In this document: in pieces, positions 1-9,800 of the stretch
Layout: each line of letters opens with the position of its first letter
Numbering within the stretch: the stretch's first letter is position 1
Assembly (NCBI GenBank): GCA_965369375.1
Contig: CBDUQN010000016.1
Coordinates: 1 to 42,329, forward strand
Direction of reading: 5' to 3'
Source: CBDUQN01 sp965369375
Lineage (GTDB): Bacteria; Krumholzibacteriota; Krumholzibacteriia; Krumholzibacteriales; Krumholzibacteriaceae
Length of the DNA: 42,329 nucleotides
The notes under the pieces: model-generated
Databases searched by the model: none
Told to the model about the DNA's origin: nothing
The model's input: only the letters and a program-made list of their open reading frames with translations
Program-made: the position numbers and the translations under genes

Positions 1-687
1 GATAAAGAGAACAGAAGAAATCAGGACAGAGACCTTCCCCGAGTGGATATCAAGCGGAAGTTCAAGCTCGAGTTTGCCGTTGAGCCTCTGTTTATGAAGA
101 AGATCGAGCGGCTTCGGGCACTATTATCAAACAAGCATCCGAAGAAACTCGATTTTGAGACCTTATTTGATATTGTCATGGACGATTATCTCGATCGCCA
201 CAGCCCGGAGGGGAGGATAAGACGACGGGAGAAGAGAAAAACCAGGGCCGCAGAGCGGTCCGGGAAATCCAGGAACTCGAGCAAGAAATCCCTATCCGGG
301 GCCGCAATCCGGTCCGAGAAATCCAGGAACTCGAGCAAGAAATCCCTATCCGGGGCCGCAACCCGGTTTGAGAAGAGAGAAGACTCACACAAGAACCCCC
401 GAGCTAAGAAAAAGAACATAAGTAACTCCAAGCAATCACGTTACATACCGCAGTCGGTGAGAGACGAGGTGTATACGAGGGACGGCGGCCGGTGCACCTA
501 TGTGGGTACTCATGGGAAGCGATGTCCGGAGGACAATTATCTTCAGATAGATCATATCGTTCCCTTTGCCAGGGGTGGGGATAGCTCGGCGGCTAATCTG
601 CGATTACTGTGTCCAAGACATAATATGCTCGTAGCGGAAAAGGAATATGGGAAAAGGCACATGATGCAGTTCAGACGACGAGAATGA
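1..687 (+). CDS. HNH endonuclease, 5' end missing (partial)
   Basis: The reading frame is open from base 1. The first possible start (GTG at 43) has no Shine-Dalgarno sequence, so the gene very likely begins before the window. The C-terminal ~80 residues form an HNH nuclease domain: a lead-in RYIPQSVRDEVYTRDGGRC, a Cys pair bracketing a short loop, the metal-binding DHIVPFARGG and the closing LCPRHN. Upstream is a helical segment (RLRALLSNKHP...FDIVMDDYLD) as found before the nuclease domain in a widespread family of bacterial HNH proteins. Between them lies a basic, Ser/Lys-rich linker with two tandem 18-residue repeats (SGKSRNSSKKSLSGAA-type). Family members cut DNA non-specifically or act in mobile elements; the role here is unknown. 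The HNH call is firm, the biology is not. Confidence 0.85.
   Translation, partial: DKENRRNQDRDLPRVDIKRKFKLEFAVEPLFMKKIERLRALLSNKHPKKLDFETLFDIVMDDYLDRHSPEGRIRRREKRKTRAAERSGKSRNSSKKSLSGAAIRSEKSRNSSKKSLSGAATRFEKREDSHKNPRAKKKNISNSKQSRYIPQSVRDEVYTRDGGRCTYVGTHGKRCPEDNYLQIDHIVPFARGGDSSAANLRLLCPRHNMLVAEKEYGKRHMMQFRRRE
247..372 (+). repeat. 54-bp in-frame tandem repeat in the HNH gene
   Basis: GCCGCA recurs at 247, 301 and 355, giving two near-identical 54-bp units (247-300, 301-354) and a partial third. The period is exactly 18 codons, so the frame is kept and only the basic linker of the HNH protein is lengthened. The copies differ at only a few bases, which suggests a recent duplication. Confidence 0.9.
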
Positions 688-1033
688 TAAAGATTTACTG
701 CATGAAATTAATGGAGCTGCTTGGAGAAAGAATGAGTGAATCGGAAAGAATAAGTTTATCCATCGGTTTCGTCATAGAGAATGAGAGAGTCAGTGCAACA
801 AGAAATTCATGAGGCAATTCAGACAGAGAGAATGATGGGGCCTACGGGATAGATAGCAATAAGTTCGGCAAAAAGAAAAAGTGGGTCTAAGTGAAAAATG
901 ATAATTAGTTCGATGAAGAAAATAAGACCGCATACGACAAAATATTCATGAAGCACTTTTTGCGAAGAGAAATAGAGTATCTGCGAGAATGTTTATATAT
1001 ACATCTATATACATCGCCGACATTCGAGGGGGA

Positions 1034-1063
1034 GTGCTATAAACCGCTATAAAGTGCTATAAG
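1034..1063 (+). repeat. three 10-bp direct repeats upstream of the protease promoter
   Basis: GTGCTATAAA, CCGCTATAAA and GTGCTATAAG follow one another without gaps, about one helical turn apart. They end 3 bp before a -35 box, the usual place for an activator operator or UP-element. The protein that would bind is unknown. Confidence 0.7.
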
Positions 1064-1066
1064 TAA

Positions 1067-1095
1067 TTGAATAAATATCAGATATATGATAGAAT
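1067..1095 (+). promoter_or_regulatory. sigma70-type promoter for the papain-like protease
   Basis: TTGAAT (1067-1072), a 17-bp spacer, then TAGAAT (1090-1095), with TG one base upstream of the -10 box (extended -10). Expected transcription start is near 1102, leaving a ~185-base untranslated leader before the ATG at 1289. Confidence 0.6.
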
Positions 1096-1209
1096 TTTAT
1101 AGTAGTGCTAATCGCGATTTGATAGAATCCCGATGCGATTGCTACGAAGGGTAGCGGAAAAAGTAGATTGAAATTCAATTTGGATGAGTTAAGCAAGGAA
1201 AGGAGGCAG

Positions 1210-1241
1210 AAGCGTCGAACCTGTTTTACGCTTTCTATTTT
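1210..1241 (+). terminator. possible attenuator hairpin in the protease leader
   Basis: AAGCGT (1210-1215) can pair with ACGCTT (1228-1233) across a 12-base loop, followed by the T-rich TCTATTTTTG. It lies after the promoter and before the start codon, so it could reduce read-through into the protease gene. The stem is short, so this is tentative. Confidence 0.3.
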
Positions 1242-1288
1242 TGTCTAAGGCGAGTTTGATCCGCATCTACTATGAAGGAGTAAGCAGT

Positions 1289-3523
1289 ATGAAGTCACCC
1301 AAATGGGCGCCAATTGTGTTGGCTGCCCTTTTTATTATACCGCTTGTTGCCGGGACGACGGCCGCCCAGGTTCTCGAGGAGGCGCCGAAGAGGGAGATTG
1401 TGATCCCCGATGAGCATCAGGGCTGGATTCCCCATCCGGTCGACCGCAGTCATCTCCGTCCGGTCGAGTCGCATCGCATGACCTATCTGCAACCGGGGTC
1501 GTGGGACTGGAGAGCGCTTGGGGGTGTCACATCGGTGAAAAACCAGAATCCTTACGGCACCTGCTGGGCGTTCGGCACTCTCGGATCTCTCGAATCGATG
1601 GTGCTCATTAATGAAGGAGGCAGCCCGGACTATTCCGCGCACAACGTCGCCGCATGCGCCAACAACTGGTTTTACGATACGTACGGATTCAGCTGCAACA
1701 CCGGTGGAAACGATGTCATCGCCACGAACTACCTCACGCAGCTCGGCACGGTCGATGAATCGTGTGACACCTATCCCGGCAGCTGCCCGTCGATCTCATG
1801 CGTTAATCCCGCCTGTTCCTTCGGAAAACAGGTAACCGAATGGATTGTTATCCCCGATGATATCAACGCCATCAAGAACGCCTTGATGAACTACGGTCCC
1901 GTGATCACGTCGATGTATTCGAGTTTCACGGGATTCGGTTCGTATAACGGTGTAGGCTGCTTGACCCATACGGGCAGCGAACCATCGGATCATTGCGTTC
2001 TGATCGTCGGATGGGATGATGCGATGTGCGATGGAAACGGCGGCTGGATAGTCAAGAACTCCTGGGGCACGGGATGGGGGGATAACGGCTATTTCTACAT
2101 CGAGTACGGCAATGCTAATGTCGGCCAGGACAACAGTGTCTTTACCGGTTGGAAGGATATCGATTCCAACGAATCCATTCTCTACTACGACGAGTACGGC
2201 TGGTGGAGCTCGGTCGGCTGGGGTGATTACGACGATTGGGGCATGGTCGAGATCACGCCGACGGCGAGCGAACATCTCCTCGCCGTTGATTTCTGGGCGG
2301 TTTCCGCGCCGGATACATATACTGTCTATGTCTACGACACCTACAGCGGAGGCACCCTCTCCGATCTTCTTGCCGGTCCGATTTCCGGGACGCTCGTAAA
2401 TGCGGGTTATTACAGCATAGCGTTGAATCCCCAGATTCCGGTCACAACGGGTGATCCGATTTACATCGCAATTAGATTCCAGACCCCCGGCTACAATTGG
2501 CCCGTTCCGATGGACGATGCCGGTCTGATGGAGACGAACAAGTCGTTTGTTCGATCCGATGACGCCTCCGCCTGGGCGGCGCTCGATAACGGCGGCTATG
2601 CAATGGGTGACGCCGGAATCCGTGCGAGAATCGGTCCCAAGCCGGAGACCGGTGAATGCTTTATGGAGGGAGATCCGGGATTCTTCTATGGATTCCCCTC
2701 TACTGTACAGGACATCTACGCGGGCCAGACGCTGTGCTACGAGGTGGCTCCCACCAACTTCGGATTCGTCTCCACACTCTGTCCGGACCCGGACACCTTC
2801 TGTGTTCATGCCGTATCCCAGCAGGGCTGGCCAATCACCGGTCCCGACCTCGATGTGTGCTTCATACTCGATCCCGGGTACCTGACGGGCATTGACGTCT
2901 GTATAACGGCGCCATGCGATGTCAGTATTTGCGACTACGACACCATTTATGCGTGGAATGCGTACTGCGACGTCAATGGTCTGTGCGCACCCGATTGCGG
3001 CGACTGTGAGGATCCGAACTGGTACGACGGCAATCCGTACTACGCCATCGACACGCTGTATCTGCATGTCATAGCGTCCCCGCCTGCGCTCTACATCGTG
3101 CAGGACAGCCTCTACGAGGTCTCCTTCGGTCAGACGGCTGCGTATGTACCGTTTGACATCTGCAATGGCGATCCGTGCGCGCCGCCGACCTCGTACGGCT
3201 ATGCGATCGCGAGCACCGGCGCCATTCCTGGCGCCCAGCAGGGCGCGAGTGTTCTGGTTACCGGTGGCGAGTGTGAGCAGGTCTACTGGATCGGCAATGC
3301 CGGTGCGACACCTCCGTGCACGAATGAGGAGCTGACGATCATTGCGTGGACGCTCGTCGAGCCGGTTGCGTATGATACCTGTATACAGCTCGTACATGTT
3401 ATCGAGCGCAAAAGTGTGCCTCTCTTTACGGCTCCCGTCGTGACGATCCTGGTACTCGCCATGATCCTCTCCGCTGCCGTGTTCATGAGAAGGCGCGCTG
3501 TGAACAAGATAAAAAGTAAATAA
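1289..3523 (+). CDS. secreted papain-like (C1A) cysteine protease with C-terminal anchor
   Basis: 744 residues from the ATG at 1289, chosen because GAAGGAG precedes it at good spacing and a signal peptide follows (KSPKWAPIV, hydrophobic core, cleavage near TTAAQ). The papain fold occupies about 68-300 with oxyanion Gln86, nucleophile Cys92 (GTCWAFG), His235 (SDHCVLIVGWDD) and Asn257 (VKNSWGTGWGDNGYF). Residues ~305-460 match the lectin-like beta domain that follows C1A proteases in many bacteria and archaea. A Cys-rich beta region follows, then a single hydrophobic segment starting VPLFTAPV and ending in RRR, as in IPTL/PEP-CTERM-like sorting tails. Probable role is extracellular protein digestion while tethered to the cell surface. 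It is monocistronic, with its own promoter and terminator. Function is firm; anchor type is inference. Confidence 0.9.
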   Translation: MKSPKWAPIVLAALFIIPLVAGTTAAQVLEEAPKREIVIPDEHQGWIPHPVDRSHLRPVESHRMTYLQPGSWDWRALGGVTSVKNQNPYGTCWAFGTLGSLESMVLINEGGSPDYSAHNVAACANNWFYDTYGFSCNTGGNDVIATNYLTQLGTVDESCDTYPGSCPSISCVNPACSFGKQVTEWIVIPDDINAIKNALMNYGPVITSMYSSFTGFGSYNGVGCLTHTGSEPSDHCVLIVGWDDAMCDGNGGWIVKNSWGTGWGDNGYFYIEYGNANVGQDNSVFTGWKDIDSNESILYYDEYGWWSSVGWGDYDDWGMVEITPTASEHLLAVDFWAVSAPDTYTVYVYDTYSGGTLSDLLAGPISGTLVNAGYYSIALNPQIPVTTGDPIYIAIRFQTPGYNWPVPMDDAGLMETNKSFVRSDDASAWAALDNGGYAMGDAGIRARIGPKPETGECFMEGDPGFFYGFPSTVQDIYAGQTLCYEVAPTNFGFVSTLCPDPDTFCVHAVSQQGWPITGPDLDVCFILDPGYLTGIDVCITAPCDVSICDYDTIYAWNAYCDVNGLCAPDCGDCEDPNWYDGNPYYAIDTLYLHVIASPPALYIVQDSLYEVSFGQTAAYVPFDICNGDPCAPPTSYGYAIASTGAIPGAQQGASVLVTGGECEQVYWIGNAGATPPCTNEELTIIAWTLVEPVAYDTCIQLVHVIERKSVPLFTAPVVTILVLAMILSAAVFMRRRAVNKIKSK

Positions 3524-3552
3524 ATCCCGGATCTATTCGAGAGTTAGTAGAA

Positions 3553-3600
3553 ATAAGCCGGTGTGGGAAAGAAAAAGCCCCGCACCGGCTTATTATATTT
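3553..3600 (+). terminator. intrinsic terminator of the protease gene
   Basis: ATAAGCCGGTG (3553-3563) pairs perfectly with CACCGGCTTAT (3583-3593); the helix continues inward through a G-T wobble to GGG/CCC, giving about 15 bp around an A-rich loop. TATATTT follows. Confidence 0.8.
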
Positions 3601-3651
3601 ACTGAACTGTATGACTCGTGACGAATGAAAGCAGAATGAAAGATCCCCGCT

Positions 3652-3679
3652 TTGAATAGCTTTATCCTTCTGCTACAAT
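3652..3679 (+). promoter_or_regulatory. promoter of addB-addA
   Basis: TTGAAT (3652-3657), a 16-bp spacer, TACAAT (3674-3679) with a TGC extended -10 motif. Expected start near 3686, about 46 bases before the addB ATG. Confidence 0.65.
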
Positions 3680-3731
3680 CCTGCAGGAATCTATCCGCCT
3701 ATTTTTAAAATTGATGCAGAGCGGTGCGAGA

Positions 3732-6700
3732 ATGATTAAAAAAGCGATTTTGGGAAGATTGCACTTCCAACTGGAGGAATCGCTGTTCGAGGAAATAGCG
3801 GCGATAAGAAGTGAAGACCCCTTTGGTGAAATCAACGTCGTCGCCGGCTCCAACACTCTGTGCGTTTACCTGAGAAAGGAATTGGCGCGCAAAACCGGCG
3901 GATTCTTCAATGTCCGCTTTCTTACATTTGCAGATCTCGTCTATCTCCTGAGCGCCGCCGGTTCGGAAAACCATAGAGCAACTGCGCCCCGCTTCACCGA
4001 TACGGTGATTGCACGCGGGATCGCCGGTTCCTCCCTGCTGCCCGCGTGCTTCGAAGAAGTGGCGGGAACGAAGGGTTTCACGAAAGCGCTCCTATCGACG
4101 TTCAGTGACCTCGCGGAGGCGTCCTGTTCAGCGGAGTGGGCGAAGGCTTTCCTGGCGGATGCTCCCCCTTCTGCGGGCTTGAACGCCCGGATGAGCGGTC
4201 TCTTGTCGCTCTACGCCGCGTACCGTGAGCGGCTGGAGAGTAGGGGAAGCGATGTGCATGTACTCTTCGAAAATGCCATTGATGCCGCGCGCGATTACCA
4301 ATTCGAACACCCAATTCTCACATACGGTTTCTACGATTTCAACGAGCTGCAGTGGCGGCTCATCGAGGTCCTCGGCGCGGGTTCCGGCGTGAAACTTTTC
4401 ATGCCGTGGAAAGAGGGCGAGGAGTCATACCGCTTCGCCTCCCGTGCGATAGATTTAATATCAAAATGCGGCTTCGATCAGGTTAAGTTAAATGGGATGG
4501 ACGAGAGAGAGAAACCGGCACAGGTAAGGCTTTTCAGTGCCCCGGGGAAAGAAGAAGAAGCACGAGAAATTGTAAGACGGATACTGAATCTCGTTTCGGG
4601 ACGTGGAATTGGATTCGGTGAGATCGCAATTCTGCTGCCCTCTCAAGAGGCGTACGCATCGATCGTGTGCGAGATTCTCGATGAAGCGGGCATCCCGTAT
4701 TTTGCATCGGGGTCCTCGGCACTCGAACAGTACGCCGCCGGTCGTGCGCTTCTTCACTTGCTGACACTTCTCAGAGGCAAGATCGAACGGCGCAATCTCG
4801 TTGACTTTCTCGTATCGGCGCCTCTCGCCATCGAGGATGCGTCCCCATCCGTGAACGGCGGAGATACTGAAGCGTCTTTCGATCCGTTTCAAGCGTGGGT
4901 GCGCGCAAGCGCCGAAACGGGAATGATGGGAGCAACCGGCTGGCAGGAGGAGAATGCGGCCCTTACGAGCAGTCTCCGGGGGATTCTCGAGAATATCGTA
5001 TCGGAAAAACGTGCCGAGGAGATACGAAACACCATCAGGAGCACGCGGCTCGTTGGTGATATCATAAATAAAATCTTGCAGGCTCGAGATCTGATCACGG
5101 ATGAATCGAGATGGAGCGGGTTTTCGACGATTATTAGAAGTTTTGTGCAGGACATCTTCGAACCTTCCGAAGGTGTAGATAGCGTTTGCAGCGTTATCGA
5201 TGATCTCAAGCAGCTTGATTCTATTTCGAACAACGTTTCTTTCGAGTTGTTTTCACATATTCTGGAATCCGCGCTCGCCGCTCCTGTTCTCTCCCGGGGA
5301 CGGTTTGCCGACTGCGGCGTAAATGTGCTGCCCATCGGTCAAGCAAGGGGGTGTTCCTTCAGGGCGGTATTCATTCCGGGACTCTCCGAGACGATCATTC
5401 CGGGAAAGGTCGTACAGGACCCGTTTCTGATGGATCATGAGCGCAAACACCTCGGTGAAATGAGCGGCGGTGAGGTCAGGTTGTCGGAGAAATCGGGCCG
5501 CATCGAAGAGGAGGCTCTCCTTTTCGCACTTGCTCTGGATTCGGCGCGCGAAGAGCTCGTGTGCAGCTATCCGAGAAATGAAGATAGTTCAGGCAAGCAG
5601 ATGATGCCATCTTCATTCCTGCGGTTTATTCCGGGGTATACGCTTGATGGCACGTGCGAAGAATCCCTCGTTTGCGAGCGCCTCTCGCGATATCACAGGG
5701 ATAGAGCGGTATTGGAACCGGTCAGTGAGCACGAGTACGATTTCCTGATTGTGAGAGGATTCAGAAACGGCGAGGGATGCCTGCCGGTGGACCCAATATT
5801 CAGAAGAGCGGCTTCGCTTATCAATGCGAGGTGGGGAAAGAAAGAATTTACTCCGTATGATGGTGTCTTCGTATCGCCAGCAGCCTTGCGGGAACTTGAG
5901 CAAATCCTCGATCACAGGGGCTGGCGTTTCTCCCCGACATCGATGGAGCGGTACGCGGGGTGTCCGTTCAAGTATCTCCTCAATAATTTGCTCGAGCTCG
6001 AGCCCACGGAGGAACCGGAACGGCTGATAACTATCACACCGCTGCAGCGCGGCGAACTCGTTCACAGGATTCTGGCCCTCCTGTATAGCGAGCTGCAGAA
6101 TCGGGATCTCCTGCCCTTGAATGAGCGCACGGCACGGGAGGCGCGGGAAATAGCAGAGCAGATAACAACGAGAGAAATGGAGGAGTACCCGAAATCCGAA
6201 CCGGTGGGGCTTGCCGTTTTCTGGGAGATGGAAAAACGAATGATAACCGAATCGGTGAGGCTTCTGCTCGATGAAGAACTCGGCGAAGGTGATGAATACA
6301 TGCCGACCTATTTCGAAAAGCCATTCGGCATGAAGGGCGAATCCGTGCAGGTCCCGTTCACGTACGGGAAGAGAACGGTCCATTTTCACGGAAGGATCGA
6401 TCGGGTCGATATCGGCCCTGAAGATAAGTTCCGTGTTATAGATTTCAAGACGGGACGGCTCAATCGGCAGGATCAGGATCTCGCAGGAGGTTCCAATCTG
6501 CAGCTGCCCATTTATCTTCTCGCCGCGTCGAAGTTTCTGAAGCGCCGGATTCAATATGGGGAGGCGGTGTACCGGAGAGTGGGGGTGTCGGTCGGGAAAA
6601 GAACCGTTGTATTCACCGGCAGGCAATGGGAGCGGACGGAGAAGGAGCTCGGACGCATAATCGATGTGATCACGCGCGGTATAGAAAACGGAATATTCTT

Positions 6701-6857
6701 CGCCCCTGCTGAAGATCGCTCCTGTTCGTTCTGCGAGATGCGCCCCGCGTGCCCTACCGGGCGGTCGGGCTTCTTTGAGACGAAAGCGAAACACGATTCT
6801 CGCAGCATCGACTATCTCGCAATGAGAATGTCCGAAGAGGTAGATAATGAAAAGTGA
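3732..6857 (+). CDS. addB: AddB-like ATP-dependent nuclease subunit B
   Basis: About 1041 residues from ATG 3732 (TTG 3711 and ATG 3714 lie in frame without a better ribosome site). The N-terminus resembles a UvrD-type helicase fold but lacks the Walker A P-loop. The C-terminus is a PD-(D/E)XK nuclease: FSPTSMERYAGCPFKYLL, then HGRIDRVDIGPEDK...VIDFKTG with the catalytic Asp and DxK, then LQLPIYLLAA. The Cys in YAGCPF plus CSFCEMRPAC (C-x2-C-x5-C) make up the four Cys that hold a 4Fe-4S cluster in known AddB proteins. It would work with the downstream AddA to resect double-strand breaks for RecA loading. It overlaps addA by 11 bases, implying translational coupling. Assignment rests on the C-terminal motifs and the pairing. 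Confidence 0.85.
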   Translation: MIKKAILGRLHFQLEESLFEEIAAIRSEDPFGEINVVAGSNTLCVYLRKELARKTGGFFNVRFLTFADLVYLLSAAGSENHRATAPRFTDTVIARGIAGSSLLPACFEEVAGTKGFTKALLSTFSDLAEASCSAEWAKAFLADAPPSAGLNARMSGLLSLYAAYRERLESRGSDVHVLFENAIDAARDYQFEHPILTYGFYDFNELQWRLIEVLGAGSGVKLFMPWKEGEESYRFASRAIDLISKCGFDQVKLNGMDEREKPAQVRLFSAPGKEEEAREIVRRILNLVSGRGIGFGEIAILLPSQEAYASIVCEILDEAGIPYFASGSSALEQYAAGRALLHLLTLLRGKIERRNLVDFLVSAPLAIEDASPSVNGGDTEASFDPFQAWVRASAETGMMGATGWQEENAALTSSLRGILENIVSEKRAEEIRNTIRSTRLVGDIINKILQARDLITDESRWSGFSTIIRSFVQDIFEPSEGVDSVCSVIDDLKQLDSISNNVSFELFSHILESALAAPVLSRGRFADCGVNVLPIGQARGCSFRAVFIPGLSETIIPGKVVQDPFLMDHERKHLGEMSGGEVRLSEKSGRIEEEALLFALALDSAREELVCSYPRNEDSSGKQMMPSSFLRFIPGYTLDGTCEESLVCERLSRYHRDRAVLEPVSEHEYDFLIVRGFRNGEGCLPVDPIFRRAASLINARWGKKEFTPYDGVFVSPAALRELEQILDHRGWRFSPTSMERYAGCPFKYLLNNLLELEPTEEPERLITITPLQRGELVHRILALLYSELQNRDLLPLNERTAREAREIAEQITTREMEEYPKSEPVGLAVFWEMEKRMITESVRLLLDEELGEGDEYMPTYFEKPFGMKGESVQVPFTYGKRTVHFHGRIDRVDIGPEDKFRVIDFKTGRLNRQDQDLAGGSNLQLPIYLLAASKFLKRRIQYGEAVYRRVGVSVGKRTVVFTGRQWERTEKELGRIIDVITRGIENGIFFAPAEDRSCSFCEMRPACPTGRSGFFETKAKHDSRSIDYLAMRMSEEVDNEK

Positions 6858-9800
6858 CATGCCTCTCGTCGATGAGAGAGAACGACAAAAAGCGGCCGAA
6901 GACATTGATAACTCTTACTGCGTCGAAGCGGGCGCGGGGACGGGTAAAACGACGCTTCTCGTGAATCGTTTTCTTTCTATCATCGGCCGCGGGAAGGCAC
7001 GGTGCGGACAGATCGTCGCCATCACATTTACAGAGAAGGCGGCGAGTGAGATGAAGTTTCGTCTTCGGACCAAGATCGATGAGCTGCTCGGCGCCGAAGA
7101 CTGCGGATCCGCAGAGCGGGAACGGTTCCTGGCGGCACGCAACGAATTGGAACGTGCTCCGATTTCGACGATTCACTCCTTTGCGGCATCGATACTGAAG
7201 GAGTATGCGCTCGATGCGGGGATCGATCCCGGCTTCAGTGTTCTCGACGCCGTCGATAGCTCTCTGCTCATCGACGAGTCATGGAGCGATTTTCTCCACG
7301 GCATAGAGGAACATCGCTCGGAGATTCTCAGACGCTTTATTTCACTCGGCGGGAATGCGGAACACTTTCGGAAGTTTGGAATCGAGCTCTACTACCGCCG
7401 GGGGGAGCGGTTCGTCGAGGGCATATTTTATAATAATAAAACAAAACACAACGGCGATAGGCGTGCGCGTAATTCTTCTATCCCTATCGATTCGCGGGAA
7501 ATGATATTATATCTCGCACGGGCATTCGAAGAAGCGGCGGGCACGCTCACAGAGCTGAAACGGGAGCATTGCATTAATCCTGACGATCTGGGCGGCAGGG
7601 AGATAGAAGGCCTCGCGAGTGCCGTGGAGATTGTGCGGCAGCTCGAAGGCGAGGAGCTGGAAGATTTTCTGCTCACTTTTTCACTGCCGAAAAAGGCGGG
7701 GAACAAGAAGAACTGGTCTCCTCCCGATACGTGTACAAGGCAGAAAGAGATAGTAAGCGAGCTCAGAGAGCTCTTCAGTTCGCAGCGCAAGCGCTACACC
7801 GATTGGTTGAGTTCGGAGCTTGTCCGGTTGCTCGACGTTTTTCTGACGTGTGTCGAGAAGAGAAAAAACACCGAGAGCGCTCTCGACTTCGATGATCTCC
7901 TGATCAGGACGCGGATCCTTCTTCGCAGTGAATCAGTGCGTCGAGTCTTGCGGCGTCGTTTTAAATATGTCCTTGTTGACGAGTTCCAGGATACCGATTC
8001 GCTTCAGGCTGAAATCATCCTGTTGCTCTCGGGCGGTCCGGAGGATACAGGTTCCGTCGATCCGGAACCGGGAAAGCTCTTTATAGTCGGCGATCCGAAG
8101 CAGAGCATCTACCGTTTTCGCCGAGCCGATGTCGAAGTGTATGAACGAATCAAGGAATGGTTCTCCAAGACGGGCAGGCACGTCAAGATAACCCAGAACT
8201 TCAGGTCTGTTCCTCCGATACTGGATTGGGTAAATGAATCCTTCTCGGAGATCATCGTTCCGCCCGATGACGGTAGATATCAGCCGGAGTACGAACCGAT
8301 CCATCCGATCCGCCTGGGCTCCGATCCCGCCGTCGCCCTGCTCGATCTCGAGACGGAGGACTCGGAGATCAAATCCGATGATGTTCGCCGACTCGAGGGG
8401 AAGGCGATCGCCAGACTGATCCGTCATCTCATCCGGGAGCAGCGCCCCGTCATGGATACGGTCAGCAGAGAGGTGCGTCCCTTGAAACCCGGCGATATCG
8501 CGGTGATCTATCCCGGTACGACGGGGATCAACTTCTACGAGGATCCGCTGAGAAATGAGGGAATCCCGTATATCGTCGAAGGCGGCAAGCTTTATTACAC
8601 GCGTCAGGAGATCAGGGATCTCGCCTCCGTTCTGTGGGCCATAGAGGATCCGTATGATTCCCTCGCCCTTTTTGCCTCGCTGCGCTCACCCCTGTTCGGC
8701 TTCAGCGATGAGGAGATCTTTCTCTTTACCAGGGGGGCTGGGCGCCTCGATTACCTCAGACCGGGTTCACCCGATAGGCGAAAGTACGGCGCGCTTCTCG
8801 ATTGCCTCGCGTTGCTCGCCGACCTGCACCGTGGGAGAAACGAGCGTGGTTCGACCGGAACACTTCAGGAACTCCTTCGAAAGACGCACTTTGTAGAGAT
8901 CACGGTGCTGAGGCCCCATGGTGAGCAACGGGTATTGAATATTCAAAAGGCGATCCAGGCTGCAAGAGATTTTGATGCGCGGATAAGCACGTTCAGGAGA
9001 TTCGCACGGTGGTTCAAGGATCAGGAGATGCTCGCTGTATCCGAGGGTGAATCTCCCCTCGTCGAGGAGGACGAGAACACCGTCCGGTTGCTCACCGTTC
9101 ACAAGTCGAAGGGCTTGCAATTCCCCGTCGTGATTCTCGCGAATCTCGTTCAGCAATCCCGTCATGGAGCATCGATATTTATCGAACACGGCGACCGGCT
9201 CGTTTTCAGGATCGGAAAAGTTCTGGAGACCTCCGATTACCGGAAGGTGTCCGAGAGCGAAAAACGCAAGGAGAGAGCGGAAATTGTAAGGTTGTTGTAT
9301 GTGGCGGCAACGAGGGCCGGTGATCTGCTCGTCATTCCGAGAACACCGGTGACGGGAGGGTATTATGACATACTATCCAATCATCTCCCCTCTGACGGCG
9401 ATATTCGCGAGAATAATTCGGGTATCCGTGAAGCTGGGCCTGAGAACGCCGGCGTGGAAATCGCCCGGCTCTCTCTATCAGATCTCCCCCGGCTGCGAGG
9501 CGCCGCCAAGCCGTTCGTTACCGTTCCAAAGAGAAGCAAGAAAGAAGGTGAATACTCGAGTCGCAGGAAGGAGTGGCTCTCCTCGAGGCGGCGGCTGCTG
9601 GAGACGGGAACCCGGGCTCCCCTCGTGGTTACCCCCTCGGGTGTCGAGCGCTCGCTGCCGGCGGAAAAATCCCGTCCCGCCGGCATGGATATACCGGGGG
9701 AGACGGGAAGAGGCGATGAACGCTATCGATTCGGACTCGCATTTCATCGGATCATGGAACTCGTCGAGTTCGATTCCCGAGCGCGCTGTCATGATCTCGT

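Larger units (their letters stand above)
688..1288. other. gene-poor stretch with decayed HNH-tail copies and the protease leader
   Basis: No convincing gene. The first ~290 bases are purine-rich and look like degraded coding sequence. At 806-834 and again at about 945-972 the sequence resembles the last codons of the upstream HNH gene (HMMQFRRRE-stop): the first copy reads FMRQFRQRE-stop, the second FMKHFLRRE. From about 990 the sequence turns AT-rich and holds a phased repeat and a promoter (separate entries), then the ~185-base leader of the protease gene. Confidence 0.6.

Noticed and set aside
247..372. CRISPR array in the HNH gene
   Set aside because: The units are contiguous with no spacers and stay in frame, so this is a coding tandem repeat.
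1796..3397. 533-residue minus-strand frame opposite the protease
   Set aside because: Arg/Asp/Val-biased shadow of a high-GC gene; the plus strand has a complete protease with all catalytic residues.
5613..6905. 430-residue minus-strand frame opposite addB
   Set aside because: Low-complexity shadow without domains; addB is fully supported on the plus strand.
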